From: Azohydromonas sediminis | GTDB taxonomy: Bacteria > Pseudomonadota > Gammaproteobacteria > Burkholderiales > Burkholderiaceae_C | Assembly: GCF_003574675.1 (NCBI RefSeq) | Contig: NZ_QOAZ01000016.1 | Location: 1-64,000, forward strand | DNA: 64,000 nucleotides | Direction: 5' to 3' | Part shown: positions 8,970 through 18,400 of the stretch, in pieces | How the letters are laid out: each line of letters begins with the position of its first letter | Numbering within the stretch: position 1 is the first letter of the stretch | Notes under the pieces: model-generated | What the model was told of the DNA's origin: nothing | What the model saw: only the letters and a program-made list of their open reading frames with translations | Databases searched by the model: none | Position numbers and translations under genes: made by a program

Positions 8970-11900
8970 TCAGGCCACCGCCTCGCCCGGCGCCGCCGGG
9001 CCGCCGATCTCGCGCCGCTTGCGGCCGAACAGGCGCCGCATGCGCTGCACCGCGTCGTCGACATAGGTGAAGACGACCGGCACGACGAGCAGGCTCAGGA
9101 ACGTCGACGTGATCAGCCCGCCGATCACGACGATCGCCATCGGGCTGCGGAAGCTCGGGTCGACGCCGATGCCGAGTGCGATCGGCATCATGCCGGCGCC
9201 CATCGCGATCGTCGTCATCACGATCGGGCGCGCGCGCTTGCGGCACGCGTCGAGCACGGCGTCCCAGCGCGCGAGGCCGTGGTCACGGCGCGCGATGATC
9301 ACATAGTCGACGAGCAGGATCGAGTTCTTCGTCGCGATGCCCATCAGCATGATCAGCCCGATCATGCTCGGCATCGAGATCGCCTTGCCGGTGACGAAGA
9401 GGGCCAGGAACGCGCCCGGCACCGACAGCACCAGCGCGGCGAGGATCGTCACCGGCTGCACGAAGTCCTTGAACAGCAGCACGAGCACGATGTAGATGCA
9501 CAGCACGCCGGTGGCCATCGCCAGGCCGAAGCTCGCGAACAGCTCGTTCATCGCCTCGGCGTCGCCGATCGTGGTCTGGATCACGCCGGGCGGCAGCTGC
9601 TGCAGGCTCGGCAGCGCGAGCGCGCGCGCCTCGACCTCGCCGAGCGGCTGCTGGTTCAGCTCGATCTCGAAGTTCACGTTGCGCAGGCGGTCGTAGCGAC
9701 TGATCACGGCCGGGCCGCTCTCGATCGCGAGCGTCGCGACGTTGCCCAGCATCACGGGCCCGCGCGCGCCGGGCACCGGCAGCCGCGCGAGCAGGTCGAG
9801 GTCGGCGCGCGCGTCGGCCGGCAGCCGCACGACGACGGGCACCTGCCGCTGCGCGAGGTTGAGCTTGGCCAGCGCCTGCTCGTAGTCGCCGGCGGTGGCG
9901 ATGCGCAGCGTGTCGGCGATCGCCGCCGCCGTCACGCCGAGGTCGGCCGCGCGCGCCGGGTCGGGCCGCACGACGAGCTCGGGCCGCGTCAGCCCCGCGC
10001 TCGACGTGACGGCGCCGATGCCGGGGATCGTGCGCAGCTCCTGCTCGACGACGCGTGCGTGCTCGGCGAGCACGCGGCCGTCCTCGCCGGCGAGCACGAG
10101 CACGTACTTCTCCGACGAGCCGCCGAAGCCGACCTTCACGCGCGCACCGGGCAGCACCGCGAGCGCGTCGCGCAGCTCGGCCTCGATCTGCTGCTTGCGC
10201 ACGCCGGGGCGCTCGCGCCGCGGCGTCATGTTGATCGTCAGCGTGGCCTTGCGCACCTCGGGCGCGCCGCCGGGCGTGAACGGGTCGCTGCCGGTGGCGC
10301 CGCCGCCGACCGCGGTGTAGACGAGCTGCACGTGCGGGTGACGCTGCACGATCTCGCGCGCGCGCTCGGCGGCGGCGAGCGTCTGCGCGAACGTGCTGCC
10401 CGGCGGCAGCTCGAGGCTGACCTGCGTCTGGCTCAGGTCGTCGGGCGGGATGAAGCCGGTGGGCAGCAGCGGCACGAGCGCGAACGAGCCGAAGAAGAAC
10501 ACCGCGGCGCCGACCAGCGTCGCGACGCGGTGCTTCAGGCACCAGCGCGCCCAGCCGAGGTACAGCGTGATCCAGCGCGGCGTGTCGTGCGCCGTCTTCG
10601 GCGCGTGCAACAGGTACGCGGCCATCATCGGCGTGAGCATGCGCGCGACGACGAGCGAGAAGAACACCGCGATCGCCGCCGTCCAGCCGAACTGGACGAA
10701 GAACTTGCCCGGCACGCCGCTCATGAACGCGGTGGGCAGGAACACGGCGATCAGCGTGAACGTCGTCGCGATCACCGCGAGCCCGATCTCGTCGGCGGCC
10801 TCCATCGCCGCCTGGTACGGCGTCTTGCCCATGCGCAGGTGGCGCGTGATGTTCTCGATCTCGACGATCGCGTCGTCAACGAGGATGCCCACCACCAGCG
10901 ACAGCGCGAGCAGCGTGACGACGTTGACGGTGAAGCCCATCAGCCACATCACGCCGAAGGCCGGCAGGATCGACAGCGGCAGCGCGGTGGCCGCCACCAG
11001 CGTCGCGCGCCAGTCGCGCAGGAAGAACCAGACGACGACGATCGCGAGGAACGCGCCCTCGTAGAGCAGCCACATCGAGCCGTCGTAGTTCTCCTGCACC
11101 GGGTCGACGAAGTTGAACGCCTCGGTGAAGACGACGTCGGGGTGCTGCGCGCGCAGCGCGTCGACCTTGGCGCGCACGCCGGCGGCGACCTCGACCTCGC
11201 CGGCGCCGCGGCTGCGCGTGATCTCGAAGCCCACCACCGGCTGGCCGTTCAGCAGCGCGGCACTGCGCGGCTCGGCCACCGTGTCGGTGACGGTGGCGAC
11301 CTCGGCGAGGCGGATGCGCCGCCCGTCGGCCAGCGTGACCTGCAGCTGCGCGAGCTCGTCGGCCGACGCGACGGTGGCGATCGTGCGCACCGTCTGCTCG
11401 GCGCCGCCCAAGTCGACGCGACCGCCCGAGGCCTCCTGCTGCACGCTGCGCAGCTGGCGCGAGATCTCGGCGGCGGTCGCATTGAGCGCGAGCAGCTTGG
11501 CCGGGTCGAGTTCGACGCGCACCTCGCGCGTGACGCCGCCCACGCGCGCGACCCTGCCGACGCCGGGCACCGCGAGCATCGCCTTCGTGACCCGGTCGTC
11601 GACGAACCAGCTCAGCGCCTCGTCGTCCATGCGCGCCGACGCGACCGTGTAGGTCAGGATCGGGCTGCCGCTGAGCTCCATCCTCGAGATCACGGGGTCG
11701 CGCAGGTCGCCCGGCAGGTCGGCGCGGATGCGGCTGACGGCGTCGCGCACGTCGTCGAGCGCCTCCTGCGTCGGCTTCTCGAGACGGAACTCGACGGTGA
11801 TCGTCGCGGTGCCGTCCTGCACCTGGGCGTAGATGTGCTTGACGCCCTGGATCGTCGCCACCGCGTTCTCGATCTTGCGCGCGACCTCGGTCTCGAGCTG

Positions 11901-12071
11901 CGCCGGCGACGCGCCCGGCAGCGACGCCGTCACGGTGACGGTGGGCAGGTCGATGTCGGGGAAGTTCTGGATCTTCATCTGGCGGAAGCCCAGCAGCCCC
12001 ACCAGCGTGAGCAGCACGAACAGCATCACGCCCGGGATCGGGTTGCGGATGCTCCACGCCGAAACGTTCAT
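8970..12071 (-). CDS. Efflux RND transporter permease subunit (inner-membrane pump)
   Basis: This 1033-residue pump of the AcrB/MexF-like RND superfamily would use the proton gradient to expel lipophilic compounds. It begins MNVSAWSIRNPIPGVMLFVL with the first membrane helix and then a large periplasmic porter domain. The TM4 proton-relay region GILVDDAIVEIENITRHLRM is near residue 400, and the second half repeats the pattern. The C-terminus is basic and cytosolic. It follows the adaptor gene after 10 bases and is the last gene of the TetR-nodT-adaptor-RND operon. A metal-efflux function is less likely because the characteristic HME-type motifs are not apparent, but the substrate is unknown. 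Confidence 0.93.
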   Translation of the reverse strand: MNVSAWSIRNPIPGVMLFVLLTLVGLLGFRQMKIQNFPDIDLPTVTVTASLPGASPAQLETEVARKIENAVATIQGVKHIYAQVQDGTATITVEFRLEKPTQEALDDVRDAVSRIRADLPGDLRDPVISRMELSGSPILTYTVASARMDDEALSWFVDDRVTKAMLAVPGVGRVARVGGVTREVRVELDPAKLLALNATAAEISRQLRSVQQEASGGRVDLGGAEQTVRTIATVASADELAQLQVTLADGRRIRLAEVATVTDTVAEPRSAALLNGQPVVGFEITRSRGAGEVEVAAGVRAKVDALRAQHPDVVFTEAFNFVDPVQENYDGSMWLLYEGAFLAIVVVWFFLRDWRATLVAATALPLSILPAFGVMWLMGFTVNVVTLLALSLVVGILVDDAIVEIENITRHLRMGKTPYQAAMEAADEIGLAVIATTFTLIAVFLPTAFMSGVPGKFFVQFGWTAAIAVFFSLVVARMLTPMMAAYLLHAPKTAHDTPRWITLYLGWARWCLKHRVATLVGAAVFFFGSFALVPLLPTGFIPPDDLSQTQVSLELPPGSTFAQTLAAAERAREIVQRHPHVQLVYTAVGGGATGSDPFTPGGAPEVRKATLTINMTPRRERPGVRKQQIEAELRDALAVLPGARVKVGFGGSSEKYVLVLAGEDGRVLAEHARVVEQELRTIPGIGAVTSSAGLTRPELVVRPDPARAADLGVTAAAIADTLRIATAGDYEQALAKLNLAQRQVPVVVRLPADARADLDLLARLPVPGARGPVMLGNVATLAIESGPAVISRYDRLRNVNFEIELNQQPLGEVEARALALPSLQQLPPGVIQTTIGDAEAMNELFASFGLAMATGVLCIYIVLVLLFKDFVQPVTILAALVLSVPGAFLALFVTGKAISMPSMIGLIMLMGIATKNSILLVDYVIIARRDHGLARWDAVLDACRKRARPIVMTTIAMGAGMMPIALGIGVDPSFRSPMAIVVIGGLITSTFLSLLVVPVVFTYVDDAVQRMRRLFGRKRREIGGPAAPGEAVA

Positions 12072-12081
12072 CGCACCCCCG

Positions 12082-13227
12082 TCACGGCGTCGCGACGACG
12101 CGCACCGCGTCGCCGTCGGCGAGGAACGCGCCGCCGCTGGCGACGACGCGCGCGCCGGCGTCGAGCCCGGCGCGCACCTCGATGCGGTCGCCCTGGCGGC
12201 GGCCGACCTCGACCTTGACCTGGCGCACGCGCGCGTCGTCGCCGACGACGAACACGTAGTGGAAGCCTTCGCGCAGCAGCACGGCACCCTGCGGCAGCGT
12301 CAGCGCGCTCGCGCGGCCGATCTCGAACTCGCCGCTGGCGAACATGCCGGCCTTCGCGCCGGCCGCGCCGCGCGGCAGGTCGACGTAAACGAGACCGTTG
12401 CGCGTGGCCGCGTCGACGGTGGGCGCGACGACGCGCACGCGGCCTTCGATCGGCGTGCCGCCGGCCGGCGTCACGCTCGCACGCTGGCCGGGGCGGATCG
12501 CCGCCAGGCTCGGCGCGGGCACCTCGGCGCGCCACTCGAGCCGGCCCTGGCGGATCAGGCGGAACAGCTCGGTGCCCGCCGGCAGCACGGCACCGACGGT
12601 GGCGCTGCGCGCCGAGATCACGCCGTCGTCGGGCGCACGCACCTGCGTCTGCGCCAGGCGCAGCTCCTGCGCCTTCGCCGCGGCGCGCTGCGCCTCGAGC
12701 CGCGCCTGCGCGGTGCGCTCGGCCGTCAGGTACTGGTTGATCTGCTGCGCGCTCAAGGCCCCGGTGGCCTGCAGCTCGCGCGCGCGCTGCGCGTTGGCCG
12801 ACGCCTCGGCCAGCATCGCCTCGGCCTCGGCGACCGCGGCGCGGGTCTGCAGCAACTCGGCCTGCACCGTGTCGGCGGCGAACGTGGCCAGCACCTGGCC
12901 ACGCTTGACGGCGTCGCCGACGTTGACCCGCACCTGCGCGAGCCGCAGCCCGTTCGCCTCGGTGCCGACGCTGGCCTCCTGCCACGCGGCGATGCTGCCG
13001 TTGGCGGTGACGACGAGCGGCCAGTCGGCGCGCTGCGGCTGCGTGACGGTGACCGTCAGCGCGGGCCTCGCGGGGGCGGCCGGCGGGCCGTTGGCGTTGT
13101 CGGCCGCGCGCACCGACAGCACGACCGTGGCGGTCACGGCGACGACGGTGGCGGCCACTGCGCCCGCCGCGAGCAGCGTGCGGCGGCGCGACGCCGGAAC
13201 GGCGGGAGGCAAAAAGCGCTTGTTCAT
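12082..13227 (-). CDS. Efflux RND transporter periplasmic adaptor subunit
   Basis: This 381-residue membrane-fusion protein would bridge the RND pump and the outer-membrane channel. An uncleaved or signal-type helix spans residues about 16-40 (LLAAGAVAATVVAVTATVVL). After it come a biotinyl-lipoyl-like half motif, a helical hairpin rich in alanine and glutamine (about residues 125-200) and beta-barrel domains. The ATG at 13227 overlaps the stop of the outer-membrane channel gene by four bases; upstream in-frame codons lie within that gene. It is translated between the channel and pump genes, so all three parts of one tripartite system are co-expressed. Confidence 0.93.
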   Translation of the reverse strand: MNKRFLPPAVPASRRRTLLAAGAVAATVVAVTATVVLSVRAADNANGPPAAPARPALTVTVTQPQRADWPLVVTANGSIAAWQEASVGTEANGLRLAQVRVNVGDAVKRGQVLATFAADTVQAELLQTRAAVAEAEAMLAEASANAQRARELQATGALSAQQINQYLTAERTAQARLEAQRAAAKAQELRLAQTQVRAPDDGVISARSATVGAVLPAGTELFRLIRQGRLEWRAEVPAPSLAAIRPGQRASVTPAGGTPIEGRVRVVAPTVDAATRNGLVYVDLPRGAAGAKAGMFASGEFEIGRASALTLPQGAVLLREGFHYVFVVGDDARVRQVKVEVGRRQGDRIEVRAGLDAGARVVASGGAFLADGDAVRVVATP

Positions 13228-14696
13228 CGTGAGGGGCCGGCGACGGCGGTGCCGTCGGCGGAAGCGGATGGGGTGCCAGTGGGGGCGTCGTCGGTCGGCG
13301 CCCAGCCGCCGCCGAGCGCGCGGTACAGCGAGATCCACGCGGTGACGCGCTCGCGCTCGAGCTCGATTGCGTCGCGCCGCGCGGCCAGTGCGGTGCGGCG
13401 CGCGTCCTCGAGTTCGAACAGGCTGGCCAGTCCGCCGCGGTGCAGCCCTTCGGTGGCACGCAGCGAGGCCTCGTAGCCGTCGCTGGCGCGCTGCGCGTCG
13501 AGTGCGCGTGCGGCGGTGCCCTGCAGCGTGACGAGGGCCGATTCGACCTCACGCACCGCCTGCCGCAGCGCCAGCGCGTACTGCGCGCGCGCCTCGTCGT
13601 AGCGCGCGCGCGCCGCGTCGACGCCGGCGGCGCGGGCGCCGGCGTCGAACACCGGCAGCGTGACCTGCAGCGGCCCGAGCGACCACGTCGTGCCCTGCGT
13701 CGCGAGCGCGCCCGCATCGAGCCGCGCCGGCCCGACCGCGCCGGCCAGCGTGACACGCGGGTAGCGCTCGGCGTCGGCCTGGCCGACCTCGGCCGCGGCG
13801 GCGGCCACGCGCTGCGCGGCCGCCGCGAGGTCGGGGCGCTGCGCGAGCGCCTGCGCCGGCACGCGATCGACGGCGATCGCCGCCGGGCGCGGCACGCGGG
13901 CACGACCTTCGGCCAGCGCGTCGCGCAGCCGCGCCTCGTCGGCGCCGGTCAGCGCGACGAGCGCCTTGAGTTCGAGCTCGCAGCGCTGCTGCTGCGCCTC
14001 GGCCTGGAAGCGCGCCTGCGCCGCACTCGCACGCGCCAGGTCGGCCGCCGCCGGCGCGCGAAAACCGGCCTCGGCAGCCAACGTCGTCAGCCGCGCGGTC
14101 TCCTCGCGCGAGCGTGCGTCGGCGCGCAGCGGGTCGAGCAGCGCCTCGCAGGCGCGCAGCGCGACGTAGCTGGTGCCGACTTCGGCCGCGAGCGCGACGC
14201 GCGCGGCGTGCCAGTCGGCGTGCGTCGCGTCGACGCGGGCCCGCGCGGCGTCGTAGGCGGCGTCGAGGCGGCCGAACAGGTCGACCTCCCAGCTCGCGCG
14301 CAGTTCGGCGCCGAGCCGCGTCGCGGTCGGCGACGCGAGGTCCGGCCGGCCGCGCAAGGCGCTCGCGTTGGCGTCGAGCGCCGGCCACGCGCGCGCGTCG
14401 ACGCCGGCGCGCGCGGCGCGCGCCTGTGCGATGCGCGCAGCCGCCGCGGCCAGCGTCGGGCTCGACGCCTGCGCCTCGGCGACGAGCGCGGCCAGACGCG
14501 CGTCGTCGAACTGCTGCCACCAGCGCGCGAGGTCGGCGCGCGGTGCCGCGTCGCCCGCCGCCGGCTCGGCGGGCAGGAGCGCGTGCCAGCGCGCCGGCGC
14601 CTCGGCGGTGGCCACCGGCGGGCGCGGCGCGGCGCAGCCGGCGAGCAGCACGGCGGCGGCCAGCGCGGTTGCGGCGACGGCGCGCCCGCGCGTCAT
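13224..14696 (-). CDS. Efflux transporter outer membrane factor, NodT/OprM lipoprotein family
   Basis: This 490-residue outer-membrane channel starts with a lipoprotein signal, ending in LLAGCAAP with the acylated cysteine at about residue 21. The two tandem OEP repeats are visible as parallel alanine-rich coiled-coil segments, with the marker SWEVDLFGRLDAAYDAAR near residue 130. It would form the TolC-like exit duct for the pump encoded downstream. Its ATG overlaps the tetR stop by four bases and its stop overlaps the adaptor start, showing a single transcript led by the repressor gene. Confidence 0.92.
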   Translation of the reverse strand: MTRGRAVAATALAAAVLLAGCAAPRPPVATAEAPARWHALLPAEPAAGDAAPRADLARWWQQFDDARLAALVAEAQASSPTLAAAAARIAQARAARAGVDARAWPALDANASALRGRPDLASPTATRLGAELRASWEVDLFGRLDAAYDAARARVDATHADWHAARVALAAEVGTSYVALRACEALLDPLRADARSREETARLTTLAAEAGFRAPAAADLARASAAQARFQAEAQQQRCELELKALVALTGADEARLRDALAEGRARVPRPAAIAVDRVPAQALAQRPDLAAAAQRVAAAAAEVGQADAERYPRVTLAGAVGPARLDAGALATQGTTWSLGPLQVTLPVFDAGARAAGVDAARARYDEARAQYALALRQAVREVESALVTLQGTAARALDAQRASDGYEASLRATEGLHRGGLASLFELEDARRTALAARRDAIELERERVTAWISLYRALGGGWAPTDDAPTGTPSASADGTAVAGPSR

Positions 14697-15391
14697 CGCG
14701 CCACCCCGGGTGCGCAGCCGGCGCGACGCCGCGCTTCGGCTTCGACCATCGCGAGCGCGTAGCGCACGAGGCGGTCGGTCCAGTCGCCGACGGCCCCCGC
14801 TGCGGCGAGCAGCGACGGCGCCAGCGCATCGACGATGTCACGCCCGACGTGCAGGTGCACGCCGAGCCCGGCGATGCAGATCGCGAGGCGGTGCAATTCG
14901 TCGTCGGGCTGCGCGAGCGCGAAGTGGCGCTGCAGCGCAGCGACGAGCGCGGCGTGCATCGGTCCGATGTCGCGGCGCAGCTCTTCGTCCCACAAGCCGG
15001 TGGGCTCGAACATCTCGCGAAAGCGCAGCTTCATGCACAGCCGCGGCGTGTCACCGTCGCCCAGCGGTGCGAGCAGGTCGGCGTAGAAGGCGGCGAGCGT
15101 CTGTTCGAGCGTCAGCGCCGCGCCAGCGTCGAGCCACGCCGGCTCGCGCTCGCGCCCGCACAGCGGCTCGAAGAATGCGGCGCGGTACAGCCCGGCCTTG
15201 TCGCCGAAGTGGTAACTGATCGCCGCGACGTTGACGCCCGCGGCTTCGGCGATCTCGCGCGTCGAGGTCTTCGCGAAGCCCTGCTGCGCGAACAGGCGCA
15301 GACCGGCGCGCAGCAGACGATCGCGCGTCGCGTGGCGCTCGCCGCCGGCGGGCGCGGCAGGCAGGGCGTCGGGCGTCGATGCGGTAGCCAT
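14693..15391 (-). CDS. TetR/AcrR family transcriptional regulator, CerR-type C-terminal domain
   Basis: This 232-residue repressor has an N-terminal TetR helix-turn-helix (RDRLLRAGLRLFAQQGF, then STREIAEAAGVNVAAISYHF, residues about 22-65). A longer C-terminal ligand domain of the DUF1956/CerR kind follows, with FREMFEPTGLWDEELRRDI near residue 130. The ATG at 15391 is preferred over an in-frame upstream start at 15415, which would sit in the operator palindrome. It is the first gene of the efflux operon, so it probably represses its own operon and is released by a pump substrate. Confidence 0.9.
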   Translation of the reverse strand: MATASTPDALPAAPAGGERHATRDRLLRAGLRLFAQQGFAKTSTREIAEAAGVNVAAISYHFGDKAGLYRAAFFEPLCGREREPAWLDAGAALTLEQTLAAFYADLLAPLGDGDTPRLCMKLRFREMFEPTGLWDEELRRDIGPMHAALVAALQRHFALAQPDDELHRLAICIAGLGVHLHVGRDIVDALAPSLLAAAGAVGDWTDRLVRYALAMVEAEARRRAGCAPGVAR

Positions 15392-15409
15392 GACCGCATC
15401 GTAGCCCTG

Positions 15410-15425
15410 AATCAAACGTTTGATT
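15410..15425. promoter_or_regulatory. Probable TetR operator, perfect 16-bp palindrome
   Basis: The sequence AATCAAACGTTTGATT is a perfect palindrome 18 bases upstream of the tetR start codon. TetR-family regulators typically bind such short symmetric sites that overlap their own promoter, so this is the likely operator of the efflux operon. Binding itself is inferred from symmetry and position. Confidence 0.75.
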
Positions 15426-15499
15426 GAGTTCGGGCAAAAGCCGTGGCCAGCCCCAGGGTGATCCCGGGGCCCGGCAGCGGGTCGCGGCGCCGCCGCCCC

Positions 15500-18400
15500 T
15501 CAGGCCGCGACCGGCAGTCGCGCGTGGCGGGCGACCAGTTCGAGCAGCTCGTCTTCCGAGTACGGCTTGCCGAGGTAATGGTCGACACCGAGTTGCGCAG
15601 CGACGTCGCGGTGCTTCTGCGCGATGCGCGAGGTGATCATGATCACCGGCAGATGGCGCCAGCGTGCGTCGGCGCGCAGGTTGCGCACGAGGTCGAAGCC
15701 GTCCATGCGCGGCATCTCGATGTCGCTGAGCACGACCGCCGGCATTTCGTCGGCCAGCCGCTCGAGCGCCTCGAGGCCGTCCTTGGCCAGCGCGACGCGG
15801 TAGCCCTCGCGCACCAGCAGGCGCTGCGTGACGCGGCGCACCGTCAGCGAGTCGTCGACGACGAGCACCAGCGGCGCGACGTCGCCGGTGCCCGCTGTCG
15901 CGGCCGCCGCGCCCTGCGACGCGCGGCCCGCGCGCATGCGCTCGCGCGCCGCGTCGCCATACACCGCGGCCAGCGCGACCGGGTTGTAGATCAGCGCCGG
16001 CATGCCCGAGGCCAGCAGCGTCATCCCCGCCAGACCGGGCAGCCGCGACAGCTGCGGGCCCAGGTTCTTGACCACCGCTTCCTGGTTGCCGACGACTTCG
16101 TCGACGTGCAGCACGACGCGCTGCTGCGCGCTGCGCACGACGACCAGCGTCGCGTTGCGCGCCGGCTGGGCGCTGCGCGCGCTCTCGTCGAGCAGCGCCC
16201 CGAGCCAGAAGAACGGCAGCCGGTCGCCGCCGAGGTCGATCGCACCTTCGCGGTACGCCGGCTCGAGCGAGTCGGCGGGCACGCGCTTGACGAGCTCGAT
16301 CAGCGTCGACGGCACCGCGACGCGCGTGTCGCCGCAGCGCAGCATCACGACCTGCGTCACCGCGGTGGTCAGCGGCAGCACGAGCTTGAAGCTGGTGCCC
16401 TGGCCGGCGGCGGTGGCGGTCTCGATGCGCCCGCCCATCGCGACGACTTCGGAGCGCACGACGTCCATGCCGACGCCGCGGCCGGCGAGTTCGGTGACCT
16501 GCTCGGCGGTCGAGAAGCCGGGGGTGTAGATGAGCTGCGCGATCTCGGCGTCCGACATCTCGGCGTCGGGCGCGACGAGGCCGAGCGCGACGCCGCGCTC
16601 GCGGATGCGCGCGAGGTTCAGCCCGGCGCCGTCGTCGCGGAACTCGACGGCGACTTCGTTGCCCTCCTGCCGCAGCACGACGGTGATCTGGCCGGTGGCG
16701 TCCTTGCCGGCGGCGACGCGCGCCTCGGGCATCTCGATGCCGTGCGTGACGCAGTTGCGCAGCAGGTGCTCGAACGCCGGCGTCATGCGGTCGAGCACGC
16801 CTCGGTCGACTTCGATCGAGCCGCCGACGATGTCGAGCCGCACCTGCTTGCCGGTCTCCTTCGCGGCCTGGCGCACGACGCGGTACAGGCGCTCCGACAG
16901 GCTCTCGAACTCGACCATGCGCGTGCGCAGCAGGTCGTCCTGCAGGTCGCGCGTCAGCCGCGCCTGCGCGGCGAGGTCGTCCTCGGCCGCCTGCAGCGCG
17001 CGCTGCAGGCTGCGCTGCACGGTGGCCACGTCGTTGACCGACTCGGCCATCATGCGCGTGAGTTCCTGGAAGCGCGTGAAGCGGTCGAACTCGAGCGGGT
17101 CGAATTCCTGCGCCGCGGCCTTGGCCTGCTCCATGCGCGAGGCGATCTGCGTCTCGGCCTGCAGCTCGAGGTCGCGCAGCTGGCGGCGCAGACGCTCGAG
17201 GTTGTCGCTGAGGTCGGCGAGCGAGGCCTTGAGCGCGTTGACTTCGGCCTCGATGCGTGAGCGCGTGATGCTGACCTCGCCAGCCTGGTTGACCATGCGG
17301 TCGAGCAGCGGCACGCGCACCCGCACGGCGCCGCTGCCCGTCGTCGCCGCGGCCGCGGCCGCCTCGCCGCCGGTCGTGACGGCGCCGCCGGCGAAGCGGC
17401 TCCAGTCGATCGCGCTCGCCGCCGCGGCGGCGATCACCGTGGCGGGCGTCGGCGGCGTCGCGGCCTGCTCGACCGTCAGCGGCACGGCCGCGGCCAGCGG
17501 GACCGCCGGCGCCGTGGCCGTCGCCGGTCCGGCCGCCGCCGGCGCGCCGCCGGCGGCGCGCAGCGCCTCGAACGCCGCGCCGAGGTGGTCGGCGCGCACC
17601 TGCAGCGCCTCGACGTCGTGCGCCTGGACATCGCCGCGAGCGACCAGGCGCTCGATCGCGGTCTCGAGCCGGTGCGCCAGTTCGCCGACGCGCATCGCAC
17701 CGGCCAGGCGCGCACCGCCCTTGAACGTGTGCAGCGTGCGCATGCACGCCGCCGCGCCGCCGGCATCCCCCGGGCGCTGCTGCCAGTCGCGCAGCCGCGC
17801 CGCGAGCTGTGGCAGCAGTTCGTTGGCCTCTTCCTCGAAGATCGGGAACAGCTCGGCGTCGACGGCATCGACGGCGTCGATGTCTTCCTCGCTGTCGAGC
17901 GCCTGCGCCGACACCGCACCGAGCACGGGCGGCAGCGTGTCCGGCGCCTGCGGCAGCGCGTGCAGCACCGTGGTCTCGCGCGGCGCGGCGGGCGCCTGCG
18001 GTGCCTCGTCCGGGGCCGCTGCCGCGGGTTCGGCGCTGTCCCACGTCGCTGGCGCCGCCGGCTCGGCCGCCGGTTCGGCCGGCGTCTCGATCGCGATCAT
18101 CGGCACCATCGGTTCGGCCGGCTCGTCGGCCTCGACGACGTCGACCGCGAACGACGTCGTCACCGCGTCGGCCGGCGACTCGTCGCCGAGCGCCAGCCCA
18201 CCGAGCGTGCCGAGATCGCCGGTCTGCGTCAGCTGCCGCAGCCGCTCGCTCGCTTCGCGTTCGTGTTCGGCCAGCCGCTCGAGCAGCTCGGCGGGCGCCG
18301 ACGGCAGGAAGCCGGCGGCGAACTGGTGCAGCATGCGCCGCACCTGGTCGGCGGCTTCGACGAACAGTGCCGCGCCGGCCGGCGTCGCCTCGCCGAGCGC

